From Mesoterricola silvestris (lineage in GTDB: Bacteria; Acidobacteriota; Holophagae; Holophagales; Holophagaceae), in assembly GCF_030295405.1 (NCBI RefSeq), contig NZ_AP027080.1:2790001-2854000 (forward strand): a stretch of DNA of 64,000 nucleotides, given 5' to 3'. Both the position numbers and the translations under genes were made by a program. Within the stretch, counting starts at the first letter, position 1. Each line of letters begins with the position of its first letter. The notes beneath the pieces were generated by a model. The model did not search any database, was not told the DNA's origin, and saw only the letters and a list, made by a program, of their open reading frames with translations. Positions 24,630 to 33,248 of the stretch are shown here, piece by piece.

Positions 24630-24887
24630 GGGGTTCTCCGTGAGATCGGGTGGATGGGAGCGGGCGTACTAGGCGGTAGAGGGCCCCGGGGCGGCGACTC
24701 CTCGGGCGGCGGCCAAACGGGAGGCCTCGGACCCGCACGGGCATTCCTGGACAGCGGGGTGCCCGGATGTGCCTGGTCGAATGAATACATGGGTGCCTCC
24801 AATCCGCAGAGGGCAAAACCTGCTGGGTCGGAGGGAGGGAATCAAGAACGATGCCAGAGCGGAGGGCGGCCCCGGCTGGGGGGGGTC

Positions 24888-27104
24888 TCAGGGGGCGGCG
24901 GCCACCGCGGCCTGGCCCAGGGAAAGGGCGCCGTCATTGGGCGGGAAGGCCGCGGGGCTCAGGGGCCGGAATCCTTCCCGGGCCAGGGCCTCCCGCACGA
25001 GCCGGGTGAGGAGGGCGTTCTGGAAGCAGCCCCCGGTGAGGAGCACCTCCTCCTTCCCCGCCGCCCGGGCCATGGCCACGGCCAGGTCCGCCAGGGCCCG
25101 GTGGAACCGCAGGGCGCAGCACGCCGGGGCCACCCCCCGGGCCCGGTCCCGCAGGAGGGCCGCCACCAGGGGGGCCGGGTCGGCCACCAGGGCCGGGCCC
25201 TCCTGGAATTCCCAGGGATAGGCGCCCCCATCGCCCGAAGCCAGGGCCGCGTGCTCCAGGGCGGCCGCGGCCTGGCCCTCGAAGCCCGGGGCGGACCGCA
25301 CGCCGGTGAGGGCCGCCACCGCGTCGAAGAGGCGCCCGACGCTGGAGGTGAGGGGGCAGTTCACCCCCCGCTCCAGCATGGACCGGATCCCCGCCGCGTC
25401 CCCCAGGGCCTCGCCCCCGGCCAGGGACCCCGTGGCCGCCCACAGGAGGCCCAGGGCGCTGCGGCCCGGGTCCCGCGCGGCCCGGTCCCCTCCGGGCAGG
25501 GGGAAGGGCTTGAGGTGGGCGGTGCGGGTGAAGGAGGCCCCCCCGGCCAGGAGGCCCTCTCCCCCCCAGAGGGTGCCGTCGGCTCCCAGGCCCGTGCCGT
25601 CCCAGGCCAGGCCCGAGACCGGGCCCCCCAGGCCGAGCTCCGCGGCCAGGGCCGCCACGTGGGCGTGGTGGTGCTGCACCCGCGCCAGGGGCAGGCCCCG
25701 GGCCCGGGCCAGGCGCTCCCCGAGCCGGGTGGAGGCGTAGTCCGGGTGGAGGTCGCAGGCCAGCACCGCCGGCTCCACGGCGAAAAAGCGCAGGAAGTCC
25801 TCCACGGTGCGCTCCAGGAGTTCGGCCCCGTCGGCGGTGTGGAGGTCGCCCAGGTGCTGGCTGACCACCGCCTGGCCCCGGTCCCAGAGACAGATGGTGC
25901 TCTTCTGGTGGGCCCCCAGGGCCAGGACGGGGGGGCCCCCCGGGGCCACGGGGTGGGCCAGGGGGGCGAAGCCCCGGGCCCGGCGCAGCAGGGTGGGCCC
26001 GTGGGCGTCCAGGCGCATCACCGAATCGTCCACGGGCCTGAGGATGGGGCGGTCGTGGTCCAGGAACACATCGGCGATGCCCCCCAGGCGTTCCCGGGCC
26101 TGGGCCCCCTCGTGGCACATGGGCTCGTCGGAGAGGTTGCCGCTGGTGCACACCACGGGCCGCCCCACCCGGGCCAGGAGGAGGCGGTGCAAGGGCGTGT
26201 AGGGAAGGAAGGCCCCCAGCCGGGGGTTGCCCGGGGCCACCCCGGGAACGATGGCCGAGGAGGGCCGGCGGGCCAGGAGGAGGATGGGGGCCTCCGGGGA
26301 GGCCAGGAGGGCACGCTCCGGGGCGGACACGCTGCAGGCCTCCTCCAGGGCCTTCCAGTGGGGGAACATCACCGCGAAGGGCTTCTCCTCCCGCCGCTTG
26401 CGCTCCCGGAGCCGGGCCACGGCCGCATCCGAGGTGGCGTCGGCCAGGAGCTGGTAGCCCCCCAGCCCCTTGAGGGCCAGGATCCGCCCCCGCAGGAGGG
26501 CCGAGGCGGCCCCCTCCAGGGGATCCCCGGCGCGGCCGGAGAACTCCAGGCGGGGCCCGCAGACGGGACAGGCCACGGGCTGGGCATGGAACCGGCGGTT
26601 CCCGGGGTCCCGGTACTCCGCCTCGCAGGCCGGGCACAGGGGGAAACCCTTCAGGGCGGTGCGGGGCCGGTCGTAGGGGAGGGCCTCGATGATGGTGAAG
26701 CGGGGGCCGCAGTACGTGCAGTTGGTGAAAGGGTACCCGTGGCGGCGGTCGGAAGGGTCCTCCAGCTCCCGGGCGCAGTCGGCGCACATGGCCAGGTCGG
26801 CGGGCACGGAGGGCCGGGTGTCGCCGCCCTCCCCGCTGGGGCGGATGGCGAAGGCCCCCTGCCCTTCGGGCGCGATCTCCTCCACGGTGACGCCGCGGAT
26901 CCGCGCGGGGGCCGGGGCCTCCCTTTCCAGGGCCGCCAGGAAGCCCTCCAGGGCCTCGGGTGCGCCCTCGGCCTCCACCACCACGCCGTCGGGGCGGTTC
27001 AGCACCCAGCCGCCGAGGCCCCGGTCGCGGGCGATGCGATAGATGAAGGGCCGGAAACCCACCCCCTGCACCACCCCCTCCACCCGCACCCGGATCCGGG
27101 GCAT
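24888..27104 (-). CDS. hypF: Carbamoyltransferase HypF, [NiFe]-hydrogenase maturation
   Basis: A 738-residue cytoplasmic enzyme that makes the CN ligand precursor from carbamoyl phosphate, passing a carbamoyl group to HypE. Domains in order are acylphosphatase-like (1-90, VEGVVQGVGFRPFIYRIA), two zinc fingers (about 105-185: CADC, CTYCG, CPAC, CPVCG), YrdC-like (about 195-380), and a Kae1/TobZ-like transferase domain with the metal motif HHHAH near residue 475. All motifs look intact. It is the last gene of the leftward hydrogenase operon, 3 bp after hypB. No [NiFe] hydrogenase or hypACDE is in the window. Confidence 0.95.
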   Translation of the reverse strand: MPRIRVRVEGVVQGVGFRPFIYRIARDRGLGGWVLNRPDGVVVEAEGAPEALEGFLAALEREAPAPARIRGVTVEEIAPEGQGAFAIRPSGEGGDTRPSVPADLAMCADCARELEDPSDRRHGYPFTNCTYCGPRFTIIEALPYDRPRTALKGFPLCPACEAEYRDPGNRRFHAQPVACPVCGPRLEFSGRAGDPLEGAASALLRGRILALKGLGGYQLLADATSDAAVARLRERKRREEKPFAVMFPHWKALEEACSVSAPERALLASPEAPILLLARRPSSAIVPGVAPGNPRLGAFLPYTPLHRLLLARVGRPVVCTSGNLSDEPMCHEGAQARERLGGIADVFLDHDRPILRPVDDSVMRLDAHGPTLLRRARGFAPLAHPVAPGGPPVLALGAHQKSTICLWDRGQAVVSQHLGDLHTADGAELLERTVEDFLRFFAVEPAVLACDLHPDYASTRLGERLARARGLPLARVQHHHAHVAALAAELGLGGPVSGLAWDGTGLGADGTLWGGEGLLAGGASFTRTAHLKPFPLPGGDRAARDPGRSALGLLWAATGSLAGGEALGDAAGIRSMLERGVNCPLTSSVGRLFDAVAALTGVRSAPGFEGQAAAALEHAALASGDGGAYPWEFQEGPALVADPAPLVAALLRDRARGVAPACCALRFHRALADLAVAMARAAGKEEVLLTGGCFQNALLTRLVREALAREGFRPLSPAAFPPNDGALSLGQAAVAAAP

Positions 27105-27107
27105 CCC

Positions 27108-27857
27108 TCAGGCCCGGGCCGGAGCGAGGCTTTCCACGATCCAGCGGGTCCATTCCTCCAGGCCCTCCCCCGAGGTGGCGGATACCCGGATCACCTTGAG
27201 GGCGGGATTGACCTTCAGGGCGTTGGCCACGCACTGCTCGACGTCGAAGGCCAGGTAGGGCAGCAGATCGATCTTGTTGACCACCATGACGTCGGAGCGG
27301 ATGAACATGTCGGGGTACTTGAAGGGCTTGTCCTCGCCTTCCGTGACCGAGAGGATCACCACCTTGTGGGCCTCCCCCAGGTCGAAGGCGGCGGGGCACA
27401 CCAGGTTGCCCACGTTCTCCACCAGCAGGAGCGCCCCCTGGGGCGGGTCCAGTTCGGCCGCGGCGTGGCCCACCATGTGCGCGTCCAGGTGGCAGCCCTT
27501 GCCGGTGTTGATCTGGATGGCGGGGGCCCCCGCGGCCCGGATGCGGTCCGCGTCGTGACTGGTCTGCTGGTCCCCCTCGATGACGGCGATGGGCACGGTG
27601 CCGGCGAGGCGCCGGATGGTCTCCACCAGGAGGGTGGTCTTCCCCGAGCCCGGGCTGGACACCAGGTTCAGGGCGAGGATGCCCCGCTGGGCGAACCAGG
27701 CGCGGTTGTCGGCGGCCAGGAGGTTGTTCTTGGCCAGGAGGTCCCGCTCCAGCACCACCCGCCTGCGGGTGCCGGGGGCGGGATGGGGGTGGTCATGGGA
27801 GTGGGCCTTGCCCCCGATTGAGACCCCGTCTCCGCCGCAGCCGCAGGTGGTGCACAT
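27108..27857 (-). CDS. hypB: Hydrogenase nickel-incorporation GTPase HypB
   Basis: A 249-residue SIMIBI GTPase that delivers nickel to [NiFe] hydrogenase with HypA. The N-terminus has the high-affinity nickel motif CTTCGCGG and a short histidine patch (HSHDHPHP). The P-loop is SSPGSGKTT, followed by switch residues [12 protein letters not shown], the metal-site Cys-His stretch [10 protein letters not shown], and NKIDLLPYL. All functional motifs are kept. It lies between the receiver-kinase gene (16 bp gap) and hypF, so it is co-transcribed with [FeFe] hydrogenase genes although its client enzyme is of the [NiFe] type. Confidence 0.96.
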   Translation of the reverse strand: MCTTCGCGGDGVSIGGKAHSHDHPHPAPGTRRRVVLERDLLAKNNLLAADNRAWFAQRGILALNLVSSPGSGKTTLLVETIRRLAGTVPIAVIEGDQQTSHDADRIRAAGAPAIQINTGKGCHLDAHMVGHAAAELDPPQGALLLVENVGNLVCPAAFDLGEAHKVVILSVTEGEDKPFKYPDMFIRSDVMVVNKIDLLPYLAFDVEQCVANALKVNPALKVIRVSATSGEGLEEWTRWIVESLAPARA

Positions 27858-27873
27858 GGTCCCTCCCCTGTCC

Positions 27874-29034
27874 CTAGAGGGAAGCTACCGCACCCAGGCC
27901 CGGATGGGAAGCCTCCTTCCGCAGCGAAACCGTGAAGGTGCTCCCGCGGTCGGGCTCGCTCTGGACTTCCACCTTGCCGCCGTAGAGGCTGGCAAGGCGC
28001 TTCAGGATGCTGAGCCCCAGGCCCGAGCCCAGGATGTTGCGGGTCTTCTCGTTGCGGATGCGGCTGAATTCTCCGAAGAGCCTGGCCAGGTCCTCCCGGC
28101 CGATGCCGATGCCGGTGTCGTGCACCGCCACCCGCACCTCCTCGGGCCCGTCCTCGATCTCCACCGTGACCGATCCGCCCTCGTGGTTGTACTTGATGGC
28201 GTTGGAGATGAGGTTGTTGAACATCATCTCCAGCTCGCCAGGGTCGGCCTGCAGGAGCACCTTCCCGGGGGGGCAGAACAGGAGGTTCACGTGCCTTTCG
28301 GCGGCCAGCGCCTGGAAGGTCTCCAGGCTCTGGGTGGCGGCCGCGCACAGATCGGATTCCACGAGGGTCCGCAGCTTCTGGCCGGATTCGATGCGGGTGA
28401 GGTCCAGCAGATCCATGATGAGCTTGCGCATGCCGTCCAGCCTCAGGATGGACCGGTCCAGGAGGTGGTCGTAGCCGGCGATGGCGTCGCCCGCGGCGTG
28501 GTCCCGCAGGATCCGCAGGTTGCCCTCCACCGCGGCCAGGGGCGATTTCAGTTCGTGGGCCAGGACGGAGAGGAACTCGAACCGGATCTGCCGGCGCTCC
28601 CCGGCGAGCTTGCGGGCCTGGGCCTGGATCATGTAGTGCTTGGCGGTCTTGTGGACGGCGGCCTTCACCTCGATGGGGGTGAAGGGCTTGGCCAGGAAGT
28701 CGAAGGCGCCGATCTTGGTGGCCTGCACCGCGGTCTCGAGGCTGGCGTAGGCGGTGATCATCACGATCAGGGCCTCGGTCTTGGCCTCCATGAGGGCCTG
28801 GAGCACGTCCAGGCCGGACATGCCCGGAAGCTTGTAGTCCAGGAGGATGATCTGGGGCGGGTCGGCGGCGGCGGCCTCCAGGGCGGCCTCGCCGGAATCG
28901 GCGGTGGAGATGCGGAAATCCACGTCCACCTCGATGTCCTCGAAGCTCGTCGTGTAGGCCTTCAGGGCGCGCTCGATGGAGAGGCGCATGCCCAGTTCGT
29001 CGTCCACCACAAGGAGGTGCAGGGTCTGGTGCAT
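27874..29034 (-). CDS. Receiver-histidine kinase fusion (REC-HisKA-HATPase)
   Basis: A 386-residue soluble protein. An N-terminal receiver (about 1-125) has Asp66 in ILLDYKLPG and conserved Thr/Lys sites ([14 protein letters not shown]). It is followed by a dimerisation helix with His160 (LAHELKSP), then HATPase motifs [17 protein letters not shown] and [12 protein letters not shown]. Both phosphorylation sites are intact, so it can relay from an upstream kinase or be controlled by its own receiver. The gene begins 7 bp after the hydrogenase-like kinase gene, strongly suggesting that kinase or the stand-alone receiver as partner. No DNA-binding output is fused. I infer a phosphorelay reading hydrogenase or redox state. 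Confidence 0.9.
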   Translation of the reverse strand: MHQTLHLLVVDDELGMRLSIERALKAYTTSFEDIEVDVDFRISTADSGEAALEAAAADPPQIILLDYKLPGMSGLDVLQALMEAKTEALIVMITAYASLETAVQATKIGAFDFLAKPFTPIEVKAAVHKTAKHYMIQAQARKLAGERRQIRFEFLSVLAHELKSPLAAVEGNLRILRDHAAGDAIAGYDHLLDRSILRLDGMRKLIMDLLDLTRIESGQKLRTLVESDLCAAATQSLETFQALAAERHVNLLFCPPGKVLLQADPGELEMMFNNLISNAIKYNHEGGSVTVEIEDGPEEVRVAVHDTGIGIGREDLARLFGEFSRIRNEKTRNILGSGLGLSILKRLASLYGGKVEVQSEPDRGSTFTVSLRKEASHPGLGAVASL

Positions 29035-29041
29035 GGTTTCC

Positions 29042-31093
29042 TCAGTGCCCTTGACGGGCGGCGCGGGGCAGCTTGACGCGGAAGGTGGTGCCCCGGGGCC
29101 CCGCCTCCGGATCGGGATTGGATTCCACCGAGATGTCGCCCCGGTGGAGCTTGACGATGCCGTACACCACCGGAAGCCCCAGGCCGGTGCCCTTGCCCAT
29201 GAGCTTGGTGGTGAAGAACGGCTCGAACATCCTGTTCAGGTTCTCCTTGGGGATGCCGATGCCGGTGTCCTTGACCTCGATGATCAGCCACTGGTCGTCG
29301 GCGCGGGTCGCCACCTGGAGCCGGCCTCCGTCGGGCATGGCGTCGAAGGCGTTGCCCACCAGGTTCACGAACACCTGGATCATCTGGTCCCGGTCCAGCT
29401 CGACCATGGGGCTGCCGTCCGTGTGCACCGCCTCCACCGTCACCCCCGGGGGCACCGGCAGGTTGGCCAGGGAGGTCTGGATCACCTCCCGGATATCGTT
29501 GAGGTTGTGGGCCACCTTGTTCTGGCGGGCGAAGTCCAGGAGGCCGGCCACGATGCGCTTGCAGCGGTTGGCCTGCTCCGCGATCATCTGCAGGTCCTCC
29601 CGCAGGGGGCTGTTCTTCTCGCACTCGTCCAGCAGGAGGTGGGTGTACATGAGCACCACCCCCAGCGGGTTGTTGATCTCGTGGGCCACGCCCGCGGCCA
29701 GCTGGCCCATGCTTGCCAGGCGCTCCGAGTGCATCAGGGTCTCCTGGGTGGAGGCCAGCTTCTCGTTGGCGTGGCTCAGCTTGCGGATGGTGTTGAGGTT
29801 GTCGTCGATGACGAAGGGCAGGCACATCTCGCTTTCGGCGAAGCCCCTGCCGATGGCCAGGGCGTGCTCGCGGCAGGTGTGGTAGCCGCAGGCCCCGCAA
29901 TTGAGCTCATGGGCCTCCGAGTACTTGCCCATGCGCTGCATGATGGCGTGGAGCTCCGTGGGGCTCATGGGCTCCAGGCGCTGGTCGTTGGCGGTGAAGG
30001 TGCGGGTCAGGTCCAGGCTCTGGAAGCGGTCCACGTTGCGCTGCCACAGTTCCGTGTCCAGCTGGGTGGCCCGGAAGCGGTTGTAGTGGCTGACCCGGGC
30101 CCGGCGCTTGAAGAGGGTCTCCTGGGTGCTCAGGCCGGGGCCCGCGATGCACCCGTTGCAGCTCAGCAGCTCCACGAGCCGGGCGTCCATGGTGCCGGTG
30201 GCGAACTCCTCCAGCACCGAGGTGAAGCCCTCGATGCCGTCGGTGGCCACCACCTCGTTGGCCACCAGGTCCTCGGGGATGGATGCCGCCTGCAGGAAGC
30301 CCCGGGTGAGGGGAAAGAGGCTGCCCAGGTTGGGGTGGGGCGGATCGAAATCCTGGGGCTCGCAGTCCTCGATGCGCAGGTCGTTGCGCTGGGCGAGCTT
30401 GCGCAGCTCCCGGAAGGTGATGGCCACGTCGGGGGCCCCTTCGATGTCCGGATCCCAGGCCTCGGCCTTCTTGGCCACGCAGGGCCCCACGAACACCACC
30501 TTGATGCCGGGGTGCAGGATCCGCAGGACGCGGGACATGGCCACCATGGGGCTGACGATGGGGGAGAGGTTGGGGATGAGCTCGGGGTGGTAGCGCTCCA
30601 CGAACCCCACCACCGCCGGGCAGGTGGTGGCGATGTACTGGGCCCGGGGATTGAGGATCATCAACTGGCGGTACTGTTCGGCCACCAGGTCCGCCCCGAA
30701 GGCCACCTCGGCCACCAGGGAGAAGCCCAGCTTGCGAACCATTCCCACGAGAACGCGGAAGTCCATTTCCTGCTGGAATTCCACCGGGAACGAGGGGGCC
30801 AGGATGGCCGCCACGGGCTGGCCGGAGCCCAGCAGCTCCTCCACCTCCTTCACGGTGGAGACGATGCGCTTGGCCTTCTGGGTGCAGACCCGGATGCAGT
30901 TGCCGCACCCGATGCAGCGCTCGGCCACCACTTCGGCCTGGCTCTTGGTGATGCGGATGGCCTTGGCGGGGCAGGTGCGCACGCAGGTGTAGCAGATGCG
31001 GCAGCGGTTCTTGAGGGTGCGCACGAAGCCGCGCACGGCGGGACCCTCGAACGGCTCTCCATTGCTGGATGGGTCGCGCAGGGGTTCCGCCAT
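29042..31093 (-). CDS. [FeFe]-hydrogenase-like sensory histidine kinase
   Basis: A 683-residue soluble protein. Residues 31-70 bind two [4Fe-4S] clusters (Cys31/34/37/41 and 60/63/66/70). An [FeFe]-hydrogenase large-subunit domain (about 90-385) keeps four H-cluster-type cysteines: Cys158 in TTCP, Cys205 in GPCVAKKAE, and Cys312/Cys315 in SCNGCIAGPG. The L1 and L3 motifs are the degenerate kind seen in sensory group C/D enzymes. A further Fe-S domain follows (Cys399/402/407/424, GACGYHTC). The C-terminus is a kinase with His471 (VAHEINNP) and GTGLGL. No PAS domain is present. It likely senses H2 or redox state and phosphorylates the flanking receivers. Function is inferred from family and operon. 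Confidence 0.9.
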   Translation of the reverse strand: MAEPLRDPSSNGEPFEGPAVRGFVRTLKNRCRICYTCVRTCPAKAIRITKSQAEVVAERCIGCGNCIRVCTQKAKRIVSTVKEVEELLGSGQPVAAILAPSFPVEFQQEMDFRVLVGMVRKLGFSLVAEVAFGADLVAEQYRQLMILNPRAQYIATTCPAVVGFVERYHPELIPNLSPIVSPMVAMSRVLRILHPGIKVVFVGPCVAKKAEAWDPDIEGAPDVAITFRELRKLAQRNDLRIEDCEPQDFDPPHPNLGSLFPLTRGFLQAASIPEDLVANEVVATDGIEGFTSVLEEFATGTMDARLVELLSCNGCIAGPGLSTQETLFKRRARVSHYNRFRATQLDTELWQRNVDRFQSLDLTRTFTANDQRLEPMSPTELHAIMQRMGKYSEAHELNCGACGYHTCREHALAIGRGFAESEMCLPFVIDDNLNTIRKLSHANEKLASTQETLMHSERLASMGQLAAGVAHEINNPLGVVLMYTHLLLDECEKNSPLREDLQMIAEQANRCKRIVAGLLDFARQNKVAHNLNDIREVIQTSLANLPVPPGVTVEAVHTDGSPMVELDRDQMIQVFVNLVGNAFDAMPDGGRLQVATRADDQWLIIEVKDTGIGIPKENLNRMFEPFFTTKLMGKGTGLGLPVVYGIVKLHRGDISVESNPDPEAGPRGTTFRVKLPRAARQGH

Positions 31094-31108
31094 GGCTTGG
31101 ACCTCCCG

Positions 31109-31501
31109 TCAGAGTTTCATCAGTCTCCGGGCCTCGGCCCTGAGCTGCTCGGGTCGCACCGGCTTGTCCAGCACCAGGTCCGCCTTGACCCAGGAGGCGG
31201 CTTCGTCGGACTGGGGGTGGAAGTCGAGGCCGGTGGCGGCCTTGACGGCGGTGAGCAGGATCACGGGGGTCTCGGGGTAAAGGCGTTTCACATGGTGGCA
31301 CAGCACGAATCCCGAATCCATGTTCTCCATCATCAGGTCCAGCACCGCCAGGTCGGGGATGGTGGTGAGCAGGGCCTCCTCCCCCTCCTTCTGGCCCTGG
31401 GCCCGGATGACGTGGTACCCCTCCGAGGCGAGCACGAAGGACACCTGCTCCAGCAGGTCGATGTCGTCGTCGACTACAAGGACGTTCTTCTTATCGGTCA
31501 T
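31109..31501 (-). CDS. Stand-alone response-regulator receiver
   Basis: A 130-residue single receiver domain: acidic pocket VVDDDID, phospho-acceptor Asp55 in AVLDLMMEN, Thr in LLTAVKA, and Lys in LDKPVRPE. It has no output domain. It sits between hydA1 and the hydrogenase-like kinase, with 13-15 bp gaps on each side, so it is most likely that kinase's direct phosphorylation target or a phosphate shuttle. A close relative with the same MME-x-x-D-x-GF stretch opens the second hydrogenase gene set at 41829, which suggests the pair is functionally matched to the two hydrogenases. Confidence 0.9.
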   Translation of the reverse strand: MTDKKNVLVVDDDIDLLEQVSFVLASEGYHVIRAQGQKEGEEALLTTIPDLAVLDLMMENMDSGFVLCHHVKRLYPETPVILLTAVKAATGLDFHPQSDEAASWVKADLVLDKPVRPEQLRAEARRLMKL

Positions 31502-31514
31502 GGGCCTCGTCTCC

Positions 31515-33236
31515 CTATTGCAGGACTTCGCGTTTCTGGTACGTGGTGTGGAGCAGCTCGTGGCTCAGGTGGCCCAGGGGCTTGCCCAGGAACTCGGTGT
31601 AGAGCCGCTGCACCTGGCTGTTGCGGTGGCTGACCCGCAGGGTGTCGTTGCGGTCGATGGTGTAGAGCGCGGCCATGCGGGCCTTCACCGATTCCGGGTC
31701 GGCCTTGAGGGGCTGGCCCCCGCCGTTGATGCACCCGCCCGGGCAGGTCATGACCTCCACGAAGTGCAGGTCGCTCCGGCCGGCCTTGATCTCGTCCATG
31801 AGCTTGCGGGCCTCGCCCAGGCTGGAGACCACCGCGGCCCCCACCTCCAGGTCGCCCACCTTCACCCGCAGCTCCTTGCTGCCCTTCATGCCGCGGAGGT
31901 CCTGGATGCGATACTCCTTCATCTCCTCGCCCGTGAGGAGGAAGTACGCGCTGCGCACCGCCGCCTCCATGACGCCCCCCGAAGCCCCGAAGAGCTTGCC
32001 GGCGCTGGACCGCTCCCCGAAGGGGGTGTCGGCGCCCTCGGGCGTCAGGGTTCCGGGGTCGATGCCCTTGAGGCGGAAGAGCTCGGCCAGCTCCCGGGTG
32101 GTGAGCACGTAGTCCACGTCCGGCACGTAGTCCCGGCCCATCTCGGGCCGGCTGCACTCGAACTTCTTGGCGGTGCACGGCATGATCGAGACACTGACGA
32201 TGTCCTTGGGATCGAGGTTCTCGCGTTTGGCGAAGAAGCTCTTGATCACCGCGCCCATCATCTGCTGCGGGCTCTTGCAGGTGGAGACGTGGGGCAGCAG
32301 CTCGGGGTAGAACTGCTCCACGAACTTGATCCAGCCCGGGGAGCAGCTGGTGAACATGGGCAGCGGGCCGCCTTGGGTGATGCGCTGGATGAGCTCGCTG
32401 CCCTCCTCCATGATCGTGAGGTCGGCGGTGAAGGAGGTGTCGAAGACCCGGTGGAAGCCCACCCGGCGCAGGGCGGCCACCATCTGGCCGTCGATGTCGG
32501 TGCCGGGCTTGAACCCGAACTCCTCGGCGATGGACACGGAGACGGCCGGGGCGTGCTGCACCACCACCGTCTTGCCCGGGTCGGCCAGCACCCGCATGAC
32601 CTCGTCCACGTAGCTGCGCTCGGTGAGCGCGGCCGTGGGGCACACCAGGATGCACTGCCCGCAGTTGATGCAGCAGCTGACGTTGAGCCCCTCGTCGAAG
32701 GCGGTACCCACGAAGGCCTTGGACCCGCGGTTGATGAAATCGATGGCCGATACGCCCTGCACCTCCTCGCACACCCGCACGCACTTGCCGCAGAGGATGC
32801 ACTTCTCCGGGTCCCTCACGATGGAGGGGCTGGAGATGTCCTTCTCCTTGCGCTTGCGCAGGCCCCGGAACACCCGGTTGCGGATGCCATGCTCCCGGGC
32901 CAGGTCGGACAGGTCGCACTTGCCGTTCCGGGCGCAGTAGAGGCAGTCGTCGGGGTGGTTGGAGAGAAGGAGCTCCACGATGGCCTTGCGGGTCTTCAGC
33001 ACCGTGGGGGTGCTGGTGCGGATCCGCATGCCGTCGGCCGCGGGGAAGGAGCACGCCGGCACGAGGCCCGGGGTGCCCTCCACCTCGACCACGCACATGC
33101 GGCAGGTGCCCGAGGGCAGGAGACCCTCCATGTGGCAGAGGGTGGGGACGTGGATCCCGCCGCGTTTGAGCGCCTGCAGGATGGTGTCTCCCTTCTTGGC
33201 TTCCAGGTTCTGTCCGTTCGCAACAATCGCCAGCAT
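31515..33236 (-). CDS. hydA: [FeFe] hydrogenase catalytic subunit, NAD(P)-linked multimeric type (copy 1)
   Basis: A 573-residue iron hydrogenase. Clusters in order are [2Fe-2S] (Cys34/45/48/62), His-Cys3 [4Fe-4S] (His94, Cys98/101/107), two ferredoxin-type [4Fe-4S] (Cys146/149/152/156 and 189/192/195/199), then the H-cluster with Cys298 in TSCSPGW, Cys354 in MPCTAKKFE, and Cys498/Cys502 in TCPGGCINGGGQP. The residue after Cys298 is Ser where monomeric enzymes such as CpI have the proton-relay Cys. This cluster set matches HydA/HndD of trimeric or tetrameric enzymes that exchange electrons with NAD(P)H and often ferredoxin. It is cytoplasmic, with no signal peptide, and follows hydB1 by 12 bp. 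Confidence 0.96.
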   Translation of the reverse strand: MLAIVANGQNLEAKKGDTILQALKRGGIHVPTLCHMEGLLPSGTCRMCVVEVEGTPGLVPACSFPAADGMRIRTSTPTVLKTRKAIVELLLSNHPDDCLYCARNGKCDLSDLAREHGIRNRVFRGLRKRKEKDISSPSIVRDPEKCILCGKCVRVCEEVQGVSAIDFINRGSKAFVGTAFDEGLNVSCCINCGQCILVCPTAALTERSYVDEVMRVLADPGKTVVVQHAPAVSVSIAEEFGFKPGTDIDGQMVAALRRVGFHRVFDTSFTADLTIMEEGSELIQRITQGGPLPMFTSCSPGWIKFVEQFYPELLPHVSTCKSPQQMMGAVIKSFFAKRENLDPKDIVSVSIMPCTAKKFECSRPEMGRDYVPDVDYVLTTRELAELFRLKGIDPGTLTPEGADTPFGERSSAGKLFGASGGVMEAAVRSAYFLLTGEEMKEYRIQDLRGMKGSKELRVKVGDLEVGAAVVSSLGEARKLMDEIKAGRSDLHFVEVMTCPGGCINGGGQPLKADPESVKARMAALYTIDRNDTLRVSHRNSQVQRLYTEFLGKPLGHLSHELLHTTYQKREVLQ

Positions 33237-33248
33237 CGGGGACTCCGT

